Source: Amyelois transitella (Eukaryota > Arthropoda > Insecta > Lepidoptera > Pyralidae). Taken from it: a stretch of 64,000 nt of DNA. This document shows positions 1 through 11,234 of the stretch, piece after piece. The stretch is from the NCBI RefSeq assembly GCF_032362555.1, contig NC_083522.1:1342001-1406000 (forward strand), written 5' to 3'. Below the pieces are notes generated by a model that did not search any database, was not told where the DNA came from, and saw only the letters and a program-made list of their open reading frames with translations. The position numbers and the translations under genes are program-made. Numbering within the stretch: position 1 is the first letter of the stretch; the number at the start of each line of letters is the position of its first letter.

Positions 1-223
1 ATTATTTCCACCAGTCAACTTGAGTGACAACCACAGACATATAAAGAATGTTTTTAAATCTGTGGGCGAAAACATATTTTTTAATGTAGGTATAATACTC
101 ACTTTCGATGCGTTAGTCTGATTTTGATGAAATTTAAAGGTTTCTGTCAATGGAATTTTTAAGTTTGTGGGGCTACAAAATAGGTCAAGTAGGTTTCGAG
201 ATATTCATAATTTTGTATTTAAA

Positions 224-1101
224 ATGTGCGCGAAGTCTAATTGTGGAATAAATGTTATTTTTAGTTTCCCTAAAGATTCTGATTTACGAGATAAGTGGAT
301 AGCTGCTACCGGTAGGATCAATTGGACACCTACGAAAACAAGTTGCATTTGTTCGGAACATTTTGCAGAAAAAGAGATTCTCTTAACAGACAAGGGATAT
401 AGGTATCTGAATCCTGATGTTGTTCCTACGAAAAAAATTATGATTTATCAAGTAAGTATTCGCCCACATTTTGAAGAAATTTTGTAAGTATTGTAATAGA
501 ATTTGGATTAATATAATAAGACTAAAAGAGGCTGTTTCTGATAAATGTAATGTCACAAGTCACAACTGATGTTTTGGACACCATAACGTTTGCAACTTAA
601 TTCAAAATTTGTTCAAAAGTTATACGTATTACGCAAATTGCACATAACTACGTACAATGTGGCATTTCTGTTATCTTCTATTATTCTGATTTCTATGGTC
701 TTGAGACTATCTTCTTCTCTCTCTCTTACTCAAAAGACTCAACATATTTCAAATTCGTTTCATTTTAGAATGAATCCTCAGAAGAAGAAAATTCTTCCAA
801 CACAGATTTAGATGAGGATGGGTCAAATTCAGAAACACCAAAAAGGAAAGCTTACGTTAAAACAGATCCACTAAACATTGACCCTGTTACTAATAAAAGT
901 AGTTCAATGGACTCCTCCGTGCTCGCTGGTATGTTACGTAGAACAAGAATACTTATAATAAAAAAGGATTTACAAATCAAACGCTTGCAAGCTCAAAATC
1001 GTAGGATGCGACAAAAGCTTGAAAATATGGAAAAGTACCTAAAACCTAAAAAGGTTAGTATTTCGAACGTTAAACTGACGTCTAAAATCTGTCTTAAATA
1101 G
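224..1101 (+). CDS. Small THAP-domain (C2CH zinc finger) protein, two coding exons
   Basis: Exon 1 is 224-451 and exon 2 is 769-1101, with donor A|GTAAGT, acceptor CATTTTAG| and phase 0 on both sides; they give 186 residues. The first 65 residues form a THAP DNA-binding domain: CAKSNC supplies the first two cysteines, FPKD and a Trp follow, CSEH supplies the last Cys and His, and DVVPT matches the AVPTF-type closing motif. Exon 2 adds an acidic Ser/Glu/Asp linker and a basic heptad-like helix (about residues 125-165, around RRTRILIIKKDLQIKRLQ), probably a coiled coil for dimerisation. I chose the ATG at 224 because the open frame upstream of it has no ATG. THAP proteins are sequence-specific nuclear DNA binders; the target here is unknown. 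A donor-like AAG|GTTAGT at 1053 could add another exon, but reading through to the TAG at 1101 with a poly(A) signal at 1213 is simpler. Confidence 0.8.
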
Positions 1102-1212
1102 TGTAGCTGACTGTTATACATACCTTCACGTTAGTACGGTGGACTCGTCAGATAGCTGTGATGGTGGTATCTTCTTCACCGTGTATTAGTCGCAGCCCGG
1201 AGATAGATTATC

Positions 1213-1218
1213 AATAAA
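1213..1218 (+). promoter_or_regulatory. Poly(A) signal AATAAA for the THAP gene
   Basis: AATAAA lies about 110 bp after the THAP stop codon at 1101, followed by a T-rich stretch. It gives a compact 3' UTR ending before OST4. Confidence 0.4.
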
Positions 1219-1578
1219 CCCTCAATCTTTGTACAATAATCGATTTGAAAAATATAAGAAATCAAATCGATGAGCAGAACAACACTCAAAGCCATGACTG
1301 ACATTGACGTTAGTGAGGTCTTTGAATTTGATCTGATTTTGAAAGAAAGTGACGTGTCTACTAAATTTCTACCTGTCTGTATAAATAAAGAGATTTTGTT
1401 TGATTAAGAAAAGACCGGTGTAAAAAAGGTTTGTTGTTGACGATGTACCTACGCTTAAACTTGTACCAAATGAATGGAATTTATTCTAACTAAATACTTT
1501 TTCACAAAGTTATGTTGCGTTTATCCACTTGTCAATATACTTACGAACATCAAATTGTCTTCTAGATCAAGCATAAAA

Positions 1579-1683
1579 ATGATCACGGACATCCAGTTGG
1601 CCGTATTCTCCAACATTCTGGGCGTGTCGATATTTCTGCTAGTGATTCTCTACCATTACATAAACGCAAATAGCACAAAATGA
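1579..1683 (+). CDS. OST4: OST4, oligosaccharyltransferase complex subunit 4
   Basis: A 34-residue ORF beginning [17 protein letters not shown] and ending in NANSTK. It matches animal OST4 (human starts MITDVQLAIFANMLGVS) nearly residue for residue across the single membrane helix (about residues 8-27, ending LLVILYHY). OST4 is a one-helix subunit of the ER-membrane oligosaccharyltransferase that transfers the N-glycan to nascent proteins and helps hold the STT3 catalytic subunit in the complex. The length is normal for the family (30-40 residues). An acceptor-like TCTTCTAG| at 1565 puts an intron in the 5' UTR, 13 bp before the ATG. The stop TGA overlaps a second ATG (ATGA at 1680-1683), and a strong donor AAG|GTAAGA follows at 1686, so the 3' UTR is spliced. 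Protein-coding scans with a normal length cutoff would miss this gene. Confidence 0.92.
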   Translation: MITDIQLAVFSNILGVSIFLLVILYHYINANSTK

Positions 1684-2602
1684 AGGTAAGAATGGTACCT
1701 AATAACCTAACAAACTTATGCCGGACAAAACGAGTGTTGTGATGTAAAAACAATAATTTCTTTAAAAACAGGTCCATATCATAATCTTCCTTATTGCTTT
1801 GCCAAAAGGCGACTAAGGAATATGTGAATAAACTTGGGATTCTCCTTTTAGGCATTCGGCTAGCAACCTGTCACTATTTGAATCTTAATTCCATCTGCAA
1901 TCCATACAGCTGAATGTGGCCAATCAGTCTTCGTGAGACTATTGGCTCTGTCTTCAGAGCTAACAGTCTTGAAAATACTGATAGGCCATCTTCAGCTGTT
2001 TGGCTAAGTGATAGAATTGATATTCATATCATGTGACTGGTTTAATTAAATAATTAAACCTTTCCTTAACAAAATATGGAAGCCCAGAAAATCATTGAAT
2101 AGGTACAATGTTGTTGATTCAACTCTATTTAGCAGCATATTTATGAAAGAAAGCTGATTGAAAATGAATCCAGCACCAATGATACTTGTTCAGAAAATAG
2201 AACATTAATAGTATATTTTTTTTTTCAGGTCACAGTAGGAGCCTACCATTCAATTATTTTTATTATCATACTGTTAAATATAATAATGTAAGTAACTGAA
2301 CTATCAATATTTTATTTCATAACCTTTTCCCCAATATGCTGCACATCATCCCTCAAATAATGTTGATTCCTTTGTCACGAGCATTTGCCATGTGGTTCTC
2401 GGCACCACTCCTTATCTTGGACATGTTGATGTCTTATAAGTCTGGTTACCTTATGTGGTTATTCTTCCATTGATAATTTATCTATTAAATTCCTTTGTAA
2501 ACATATATTTAAAATTCTAAATGTTATAAATAAAACAAAGATTATCAATAAAAAAATACATATAACCACATCTCTATCCCTTGCAGGTTAGACTTGGTCT
2601 AG
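1680..2602 (+). CDS. Putative downstream micro-ORF on the OST4 transcript
   Basis: The ATG at 1680 overlaps the OST4 stop. ATG AAG is followed by a donor (1686). The next exon, 2229-2287 (acceptor TTTTTTCAG|), continues in frame as [19 protein letters not shown]. It either stops at once at the TAA at 2289 or splices at GTAAGT (2288) to 2587 (acceptor CCCTTGCAG|), adding MLDLV and a TAG at 2600-2602. The product would be 22-26 residues, almost entirely one hydrophobic segment after MK. The splice sites are good, but they may merely define a 3' UTR. I do not recognise the peptide, and translation is a hypothesis based on the ATGA overlap. Confidence 0.3.
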
Positions 2603-2680
2603 GTCTTGAAAAGAATTATTCTATTAAGTAGCATCTTTGTTCTTATTTTAATATAAAGCACCTGAGTGTGGTTTTACATA

Positions 2681-2694
2681 AATAAATCAATAAA
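2681..2694 (+). promoter_or_regulatory. Tandem poly(A) signals at the OST4 3' end
   Basis: Two AATAAA hexamers, at 2681 and 2689, lie after the last OST4 3' exon and just before the convergent ALDH-like gene, whose own reverse-strand AATAAA is near 2757-2762. Confidence 0.45.
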
Positions 2695-2842
2695 CAACAC
2701 TTAAAATATTAACACTTTTAATATAAAATTCCAACAGATTCACTGATTCACTGTCATTTATTATTAAAATCTATGATACCCATTATTCCTAGGTAAATTA
2801 ACATTCAAAAAAATTTTATGTTTTTATGATTAGACCACATTA

Positions 2843-5800
2843 TTAATTGGCGAAAATAGTTCCAAAATTAGTCACAACAACTTTATTTTGATACCGGTAA
2901 TAATGTATATTTACTGAAACCATTTCTTTCTTCCAAACTGGTTGGCCAAATGAAAAACCTAGATATAACATCAAGGGCACGCCAGCTTGTAAAAATTTAT
3001 CACACGGAAAATCGAACAAATTATTGCATAAGACCGCGTTTCCTTTCACTAAGCTATGAAACGTTTCGACCTCTATTCGATTCTCGAGGTGAATACCGAC
3101 TGGTGATTCTACAACCACACATATTCTTCCATCAGCAACATCAACAGAATTAAAACTTACTTTGGATATGCTGTCAAACAAAACATTATGTTCTCCTTTA
3201 ATTTCCTCTATTTCCTCAAAAACTTTTTGAATGATACTAAGACGTTGATTACAGTCGTAAGTTTTCCAAGTTTGATATTTCTCCCAAAAATGTTTTGGGA
3301 CATCACATTCAATAGAATTCCATTGCAAATAAAACGGGGTGCATATATCTGGAGGTCCGTCGAAATTTCCGTAGTCATTAATCCATACAAAATTTGAGGC
3401 CACACCGTAAGCTATCTCGTTTGCTTCGGCAACGTCAGCAGACCACAGGGAGACGCTTCCAGCCTTCCGTATTAAAGACAGAAGTTCTTTATTAGTCCTG
3501 TAGGCTTCGACGAAGATGGCTGCAATTCCAACCAAGCGACGGTCGGCGACGTCGCCGACGAAGTCGCACAAAAAGTACTTGTCTTCGTAATGAAACAAGT
3601 CGGAACACGACTTTTTTAGTTCAACATTTTTTACAATATTTTCGCCCTTCAATTTGGTTTTGAAATCTATAATGTTTTTGAATGAGTCGTACACACTTTC
3701 TTGCACGTAGATACGGTGTAGTCTCCAAAAGCACTGAAACAAAAAATTAAAAACAAATTGGATAAAATAATGTTGAGAGCCAAGTGCCTTAAAAGTCTGC
3801 AAATGAGAACTTTTAGACAAATCTTCAGTGAAACCGGATAGATTGATAAACGCCGATAAATATGAGCGAGCTAAGCCGCGTGCATGAGCTATGAAATTGA
3901 AGAAGATCCAGTTGACGATGAAAGATGGCTACCGTATATTTAAATCTATTGAAAATGTGCGAGTAAAACTATACAGAAAATAAATAAATAAAAAATCTAT
4001 ATGAGGGGCAAATGTCAAATATTGTGACTCTTTAGACGACATATATATAGGAACTTTTCACCTCTAATTTGGAGCAGTTGCAAAGTTGTCTTGTGAATGA
4101 CGTTTTTAATACTAGAAGCCATGTAGTTTCGATTGCTATGTTTGGAGTAAAAAAAAAACCTTATTGACCCATTAACTATTTAACTCTCCTAAAATCCCGT
4201 TTGTGCTACTATAAGGGTCTAATTTGATATCTCTCCATACACTGGTGACCGCCAATTGAGGATGTCATAAGTTACATTAACCCTTTAACCGCCACACTTA
4301 ATATTAGTTGTCGTGCAACCAGCGCCAGGCACATCAGAACGACAAATAAATACCTACAACAAATAGAGATGTTCAGTAGTGCCTACCTATAGATATCGAT
4401 ATTTCTTTCGAAAGGGCCATGCGTCTCGTTCGAAAACTTACTATTTTAGGTAAATATCGTAACAGATAGATAGAAAGCGTTACTTTGTTATTTATTGTAA
4501 TTTTATTTCCAATATTGGTAGGTACCTTGATAACACAATTAAATAAAAACATATATGAAAAAAAATATTGTTTTGAAAACAATTACGTAATAAACTCATT
4601 ATTTCTACAGTAACAGCTCTATTTGTTTTATAATAAATAAGTAAATATAAACGGTAGTAGTTTAATTTATGCGGGTTTTTGTGTCAATCAATTATCGTTT
4701 ATGCCCCATCCCTACTAACGGAATATTCCGGCTTTGGCGTTGGACATCAATACACTTTTCTATAAATACAATCAGTAATTTCTTTAACTTCAGACATTAA
4801 TTTTAAGTCTTCTTATTATGAAACTTGTAATCAATCAATCAACGTGTAATCAATAGTAATTAATTACTTCATCATCTATTTATCAAATAATGACACCTAT
4901 TTTTATATAATACAGAACCTATCAAACAAAAAGGCAGATTAAATGAGTAGTGTGGTATTTGAACGTAAATATCCGTCCTTGGCGATTCGAGCCCGAAAAT
5001 TTTTGGCGGATTAATCCGTTCTTGGCGGTTAAAGGGTTAACAGATAATTTTGTATACAAAATATTTTTTTCACAGATTAATAAATATGAGCAGACAGTGT
5101 TTTCCCAAAATGGCGGTGTATAGAGGTGTGTTAGTCCCAACTCAAATGTATGGGTGTGGCAGAATAAGAAACAGCGTGATAATGGAATGTTTTGATGCCA
5201 GGAAGATATTGTGACAGGAATAGAAAAGGGAATGCTAAGGTGGTTTGGTCATGTGGAGAGGATGAATGAAAGCAGGTTGACTTATATTGGCCTATACAAA
5301 GGGAGTTTAAATGCAAAAATTGGAGTGGTAAGAACTAGATAAACATAATTAGGACAAATTAAATGCGAAAGGGCAAGAGTAACCGAAACCGCCGAGACTG
5401 CATGAGAGTTAAGAATGCGGATAAAGCGAAAGAAGTAGGCAGGGATCGTGGCAAATGGGAAAATGTAGTCTCTGCCAACCCTTTCGGGACAGGTGTGATT
5501 TCTTTCATGTGGGTACGTAATTTGCTCACATTTGGGTTAGATGAAGATGAAAGGAATATATCCACTGCTGAATCCAAGTCAGATTTTTCAGCAATAATTC
5601 CGGTGCATAGCATATCAGGCGGTTCTGTAATAAAAAATAAAAAAAAATTAACAACACGATAAATTCTTACACATCATCATCAAATTCACCCGTCGTGGTT
5701 TACCGAGGATAAAAACCTTCTACATCTACTCTTTTGTTTTTTTCTTCTTTTTTGCTCTTTTGTTCAATTTCGTTATGTAGCTATAGCTTCAACGGATAGA

Positions 5801-8800
5801 TAAACTGGACCACTTGACGAAGAACCAAGATGGTGATGATAGTAATGTTGTTCAGCGTTATGAGCATATTGGTATAAAAATCGGAAGATTCCGCGGGTAC
5901 GGCAGTAAGAGACGCCGCCGGAGCCACGTGCGCCCTCTAATGAATAAATTAAATACCTACCTACATACTTAAATAAATGATTTTAGCATAAGATTGTCAC
6001 TTACCGATAATAGTTTGAAAACGGATTTCCTCCTTTCTTTTCATACATATGTTAAAGCTGAAAAATTCCAAGAAACATGTTAATGGTGGAGCAAATTAAA
6101 TTGAAATGCGAGTGATTTTGTTTCTAGATACTTCGAATCAATTTAGGTTTGAATCCAATCATGGCTATGCAATGCACCAATATGAAAAAACGCGCCGCCG
6201 CACGCCGTTTTTAAACGTTTCCATGGAATATTAAAAAAAGCCTATGTTACTTCTGAAGGATTTGTCTGTCTCTGTGCAAAATATTATCGAAATCGGTCTA
6301 GCAGTTTTTGAGTTTAACAAACAAAAATACAAATCATTTCTCTTTATTTAATATAAGTAAGGATATAATATACATTAGTTTACAGAAAAAAATGATTAGT
6401 TTACAAACCGTACCAAATCGTGGAGTGCTGGTGACAAAATCGGTAAGGTGCCCGGTTAAAATGCGTATTGCAAAAAAGCAGTGGTTTAAATCCCATCACA
6501 TTCATGTACCAATGACTACTTTTAGTTTGAACACTAACGGATGCTCTTGGGTTTCGATGAGGGAAAACATGGTGAGGAAACCTGCACATTCAGGCAACTG
6601 AATGTGTTACCATGATCCAATACAGGTAAGTTTCTCCTGCAACTGTTGCGGTCAGACGGTAGTCGCTTCGTGTAAACTAAAAACCTGACTCACCAAATCC
6701 AGGATCCGTTAAGGGTATATCCCGGGCTCCTCTCCAGTGTGGTGGGATGTAACAGGGACTACAGCCAGGTGTAGGAATACTTAAGTTTACATACCCTGAT
6801 TCCCGACAAAGTTTCACAAAAAGATGGCAAACTGCTGATCTTTCCTCACAACAACACACCTCTCTATATATTGTTACTGGTGCAAGCGCCGCCAAAGGTA
6901 TGTATCTAGTTAATTTAATTGATTCTGTGAGAAAAAAAGATATATTTGAATATATATAACTGTATTGTATATATAACCATATTTGCAAAATTGTTTGAAA
7001 AAGAAAATTAAACATACACATACATATAATCAAGTCGAATATCCCATGCGGGGTAGACAGAGCTAGCAGTCTTGAAAAGACTGATAGGCCATGTTCAGCT
7101 ATTTGGCTTAATGATAGAATTGACATTCAAATAGTGACAGGTTGCTAGCCCATCACCTAAAAGAAGAATCTCTATTCCTTAGTCGCCTTTTACGACATCA
7201 ATGGAAACGAGATGGAGTGGTCCTTTTCTTTTTTTTATTGGTGCCGGGAACCACACTGCAATTAAACAGACTTCAATTAACTCTAAAAAGCCAAATACAA
7301 TTGCAAATTAAATTAGCAATATGGCGTAGGTACCTAGGAAGTTAATGGGTCTAAAGTAAATGGCTCTTAATGCAACTATTAGCAGCGAAGAAATAATAGA
7401 TAATGTGAAAAAAAAACGGGGAAAACTATTCTTCCTGGAGGGCGTAAATAATGCCCAAAATAACTATTCTACGCGGACGAAGTCGCCGGCACAGCTAGTA
7501 TATAATACAGGTATTAAACGCGCATACATCGACCTGTCACTTTAAATTACAACTTCCCCAAAAACCCACGCCCCTCAGCTTGAGCAAATTGAATACTTGC
7601 TCCAAGTCTTGTTGGAACTTGACCAGTATATTATGGTGAGATCTAAAAAAAACTTCCATCCAATATTCCTCTGCGCATTGGCGAACATAAAATTGCGTGA
7701 GCAATTGTCACAGAGGGCAAATTCAAATTATTTGTTCTGGAGACTGTTTGGCGTTTTCATTAAGAGCGATATGAAAACAACGAGAACTGAAACTTCTTTA
7801 TGAAGCTGCTACACCAACTGATTTATGCCAGTTAAAAAATAGAAAAAAAAAAACTTGTTGTGTCAAAAACTTACTCAGATCATCTATTATCTTATATTTT
7901 GGATGAAGTAAGGAGAGATATTGTACAATTAACTGTATATTCTTCTCAGTGACATCAATGGGCGTGTTGTTCATCAAATATTCCAATTGGCAAAACAATG
8001 ACGTGTTTTCAGTGATTTTTTCTTTTAATTTCCTGACTTTCACTAGTTTGGCAAATTGATAACTAAGATTTCCACAATCACCACTAATTTCAGGCAACAC
8101 CAGTCTTTGAATATCATGTTCATTATTCTTTAAGTATGACTGAAAATAAAATTTAATCACTAAATATTTAAGAAGTCTCTACTTTCTCTTGTCTGTGTGT
8201 ATAAGCAAATCTATACATATAATAAAACAGTCAAAATATTTTGTCTGTACATTTAGTATTTTTAACTAAAATGGATAGAGGAACACTTAGAATGAATAAT
8301 AGAAAGCAAAAATATATTTTTTGAATTTCTTGTCTGTCTGTCTGTATGTATGATCACGATTATCTCCGAAAGTACTGAACCGATTTACTTCAAACTTTTA
8401 CCAATTGCTTTGTTTTAACTCAAAAGAACATTTAAAGTTTGTTTCATCAAAATCGGTTAACTAAAAAAAAAGTTATCGACATTTGAATGAACTCAAGGCA
8501 TGAGTTTGCCTGCAAATAAGTTACGAAATTTAAAATTCAAAGTCATTTATCATTGTACGACAGCATAATACCTATTATATATTTAAATATAAGTGAAAAT
8601 CAGTTTGATAATATTCTGGTTCTGCCGCACATAACATGCGTAATTCTCACGTAAAAGCCAAATAGCTGAACGCGGCCATTCAGTCTTTTCAAGCCTGTTG
8701 GCTCTGTCTACCCCGCAAGGGATATAGACGTGACCATATGTATGTATGTAGTCTAATTTCGTCACCACCGAACATAAACAAGATATTTTTTTTTATTAAA

Positions 8801-9557
8801 AATATTTTTTTTTTGTGTTGTATGAGTATTTAATTTTAAAAAAATGAAAATCAAAATACTACATATAATAAAACGGTAAAAATATTATGTCTGTACATTT
8901 AATATTTTAACTGAAACGGATAGAGAATTATTTTTTTACATTTTTGTCTGTCTGTCTGTATCTGACTGTATGATCAAGATTCAACTCGAAATTTATGCGG
9001 ACGAAGTCGCGGGCAACAGCTAGTCTCGAATAAGTGTCGACAAATTTTGTTCCTGTTTGAAATGTTGGAAGACGGTTGTTTTTGAGGAAGGTTTGTATAT
9101 AAATCCTACTCGCGCGAAGCCAGAGCGGGTCGCTAGTTAGCGAGAAAAGACTATAACTAGTAAGACTATAACTTAAATAGTTTGATCATGGAAAGAGTGA
9201 AATGAATGAAAAAATAAATAAATAAACAAAAAGTGCATGAATGGGAACATCAGAATGGCAAGAGCTGGAAAATTAATTTTATTTGACATAGAAATCTAAT
9301 TAAAATAAGAAAAAAAGTGCCTATGATATACTTCTCAAGATCTATTCTGCCCTGTGCAAAATTTTGTCAAAATCAACTGATTTTATTTTTGTATGGGACT
9401 CCATACAAACAGAACAAATATCAAATAAGTTTTTCTGTATAATGAAAGTATGAATTAAGATATCTTTCAAAAATACATATAAAATAAACTTTATAATTAC
9501 CTTAGCCAGCTCCACATCCACTTCAAGAGGGTCATATTTGAGGTCAGTAGTTGCCAT
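2843..9557 (-). CDS. Aldehyde-dehydrogenase-fold protein, ALDH16A1-like (partial exon model)
   Basis: Recognised exons (minus strand): 9557-9501 (ATG, 19 codons, donor AAG|GTAATT), 8139-7875, 5624-5530 and the terminal exon 3733-2843 (296 residues plus TAA). Exon 1 joins exon 2, and 5624-5530 joins 3733-2843, in matching phase. The last exon reads like an ALDH: RIYVQESVYDSF after the catalytic-loop position, then SLWSADVAEANEIA and FVWINDYGNFDGPP. Exon 5624-5530 (LCTGIIAEKSDLDSAVDIF) matches the ALDH segment just before the catalytic loop. Past GPP the order resembles ALDH16A1, which has a second degenerate ALDH domain. The junction reads NPN|CFWRLHRIYV; counting back from RIYV, the nucleophile position holds Phe, so the enzyme is probably inactive, as proposed for vertebrate ALDH16A1. 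About 110 residues of cofactor-binding core between 7875 and 5624 could not be placed. A 5' UTR exon probably ends at 10227 (donor GTGAGT). The introns hold many repeats. Confidence 0.55.
4281..5036. mobile_element. piggyBac-type MITE with TTAA target duplication
   Basis: Inverted ends CCCTTTAACCGCCA (4281) and TGGCGGTTAAAGGG (ending 5036) are flanked on both sides by TTAA (4277-4280 and 5037-5040). TTAA duplication with ends starting CCC is the piggyBac signature. At 756 bp with no transposase frame, it is non-autonomous. It lies in an intron of the ALDH-like gene. Confidence 0.75.
5100..5510 (+). mobile_element. LINE 3' end (family C), degenerate
   Basis: A decayed reading in several frames gives [17 protein letters not shown] and later DRGKW, the C-terminal tail typical of an abundant lepidopteran non-LTR retrotransposon. 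It is 5'-truncated and frameshifted. It ends just beside the ALDH-like exon 5530-5624. The LINE clade cannot be fixed from this piece. Confidence 0.6.
5773..5936 (-). other. Candidate coding exon of the ALDH-like gene
   Basis: A GC-richer, repeat-free patch with a possible acceptor ATTCATTAG| at 5937. It is open to a TAA at 5773 and starts in a phase (needs one base) compatible with the end of exon 8139-7875. It contains RFLYQYAHNAEQ, which resembles the R-x-F-Y-x-x-A motif of ALDH16-type proteins. No good donor is visible, so this may be chance. Confidence 0.2.
6410..6770 (+). mobile_element. tRNA-related SINE, family D
   Basis: The head GGTGACAAAATCGGTAAGGT resembles a tRNA A-box region. 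It is followed by CCAATGACTAC and the conserved body about gaining CTGCACATTCAGGC, and it ends near the CTCCAGTG block. It matches the better copies at 50094-50478 and 58950-59310. The copy is diverged and lies in the ALDH-like gene. Confidence 0.55.
7005..7265 (-). mobile_element. SINE family A copy
   Basis: The family A body in reverse: CATATAATC tail, GCGGGGTAGACAGAGC, CTTGAAAAGACTGATAGGCC, CATCACCTAAAAGAAGAATC, ending in the head GGTGCCGGGAACCACAC. It lies in an ALDH-like intron. Confidence 0.75.
7355..7505 (+). mobile_element. Helitron-like element, 3' part (family B)
   Basis: It ends GCGGACGAAGTCGCCGGC then CAGCTAGT. A GC hairpin followed by CTAG|T is the Helitron 3' end pattern. The same body occurs complete at 18468-18732. 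Confidence 0.55.
8215..9025 (+). repeat. Cluster of Helitron-like pieces and one SINE A fragment
   Basis: Two related copies start CATATAATAAAAC (8215 and 8862), contain TGTCTGTACATTTA and TCTGTCTGTCTGTAT, and the second ends GGACGAAGTCGCGGGC-AACAGCTAGT at 9024. Between them, 8655-8755 is a + strand SINE A 3' half ending in TATGTATGTATG. All are intronic in the ALDH-like gene. Confidence 0.55.
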
Positions 9558-9639
9558 GTTGAACCTGAGAACAAATTATTAAAATATTAAAATCTATTAA
9601 ATAAATAAATAAATTTTGAAAGGCAGGAAACAGACTTCA

Positions 9640-10190
9640 TAACTTATGGGGTAGACTGGGCCAGAAAGTTCCAAGACTTATGGCACTGTCTTCCCTGCAA
9701 GGGATATAGACGTGACTATATGTATGTATGTATGTTAAAGTTAAAGGCCATGTAGGTACAATGGTGTTAAAATTTAAATAAATATACATATTGTCCGGGA
9801 GAGGCATATTTAAAGTCCACCTACTTTCTCTGTCTGTATGGAATTATCTCGATAAGTTTTGTTTTTGTTGAAAAAAGGGTTTTCTGAGGGAGGTTTATTT
9901 ATATCTATAAAAACTACCTGTTCGAAGTTGTGACAGGGCATTTGCTGTAAGGATAATAAAGATGGTAAAAAATGGAAAAGTGGTACTTATGATGGGGTAC
10001 CTATCATAGTACCTAGTTCATTCATTCATATGATGTCTATATCCTTTCCAGGGCAGACAGAGCCCGCAGTCCAGAGAAGACCAACAGGCCACGTTCAGCT
10101 GCTTGGCTCAATGACAGAATTGAGATTCAAATAGTGACAGGTTGCTTGCCTATCGCCCAAGAAAAGAATCCCAAGTTCATAAGCCCTACC
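9640..10190. repeat. SINE A fragments
   Basis: 9640-9735 is a + strand 3' tail (GCAAGGGATATAGACGTGAC then TATGTATGTATG). 10030-10190 is a reverse copy (GGGCAGACAGAGCCCGCAG, GTGACAGGTTGCTTGCC). They flank the 5' UTR intron of the ALDH-like gene. Confidence 0.6.
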
Positions 10191-10319
10191 TTGTTAGTTT
10201 GTTAATACGTACTTTTCAATACTCACAGTTTCAATAGCACTTGTTTCATTTAATAATCTAGGGTTTTAACCACAAATAAACATTTTAATAGATAATATAC
10301 GCAAAAGGTCCACTGTTTG

Positions 10320-11230
10320 TTAACTTTCTTATCAACGCGTTATCTCACTGACCACCGAAGTACCTACGTACCAACTTTATCTGTAAGAATAGTTGTCAAG
10401 CGCTCGCTACTCCTAATAAATATCGATTCAATAAACTATTTTAAGTTACAGAGTAGGTTGCAATCAACATCTCTGAAGTTGAAATGTTTTATTCGTAGTA
10501 ATAAGATGTAGGTACTTACCTACTTCAAATGTATAAAGATTCGTAATTTTACACTTTAAATTGAAAAGTGAATGTAAAACTAGATATTTATAAAATCATG
10601 AGCTCCACAGAGTCAAAGAGTACCTATGTACCAAATAAATTCTTCTCATTCGCTGTTAAAAACAACTACCTAACTTAACTATTTTTTAAAAGTACTTTGA
10701 GATTTTCGTAGGTAGTTTTTGTCATTTTCGTCAGTGTTGCCCACAGGAAACCAACTTTAACCTACACTACTGGTACCTACATCCATAAAATATAATGTAC
10801 CTAAGGATTACAAATAACTATTATTTTCTTTAACTGAAGACATTTATTTATCTGTGTGATAGGATAGTAAATTAATAAAATCCCATCAGAAGTGTATTCT
10901 TAACCAATTCAAATTCCAACTCAAAGTGGTCGGTTTCTAATTAATCGTAATTTTACATTTTTTCTATAGAATTTCTATTTTCTATTAAGGTTGGTCTTTG
11001 GACTGGACTTATGATGAAATGGCGGTACTTACTTGTGAATTTATAATATTGTCATACCTATTTTCATTTTTGTTTGTATCTAGATGTTTTTTCCTCACTA
11101 TTAAATTGCTTAACTGGTAGCGGTGAAACAAAGGTTTTTCCTAGCTAAGGCATCACTTTTCCACTTTATGTATGAAATAATAATAAGTACCTAAATACTA
11201 AAAATACAGATTCAGAAATTTCTACAAACA
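10320..11230. other. Intergenic, nothing recognised
   Basis: AT-rich sequence with scattered GGTACCTAC-type words. I found no gene, no clear repeat end and no long open frame. Confidence 0.5.
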
Positions 11231-11234
11231 TTTT

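Noticed and set aside
1270-1404. 44-codon ORF starting MSRTTLKAMTDIDVSE between THAP and OST4
   Set aside because: No splice site places it in phase with the THAP exons, and no family was recognised; it could be a leader ORF or chance.
6009-6061. 53-bp minus-strand segment with good acceptor and donor (TTTTTCAG| and G|GTAAGT)
   Set aside because: The splice sites look real, but its only open phase does not fit the neighbouring ALDH-like exons and the peptide is not ALDH-like.
6677-7126. 149-codon minus-strand frame
   Set aside because: Composed of SINE D and SINE A sequence; no protein family.
7560-7805. Minus-strand frame with LRGVGFWGS, resembling the ALDH FTGS motif, as the missing core exon
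   Set aside because: No frame runs through from the acceptor at 7806, the phase from exon 8139-7875 hits a stop at once, and the sequence adjoins a Helitron-like copy. Too weak to call.
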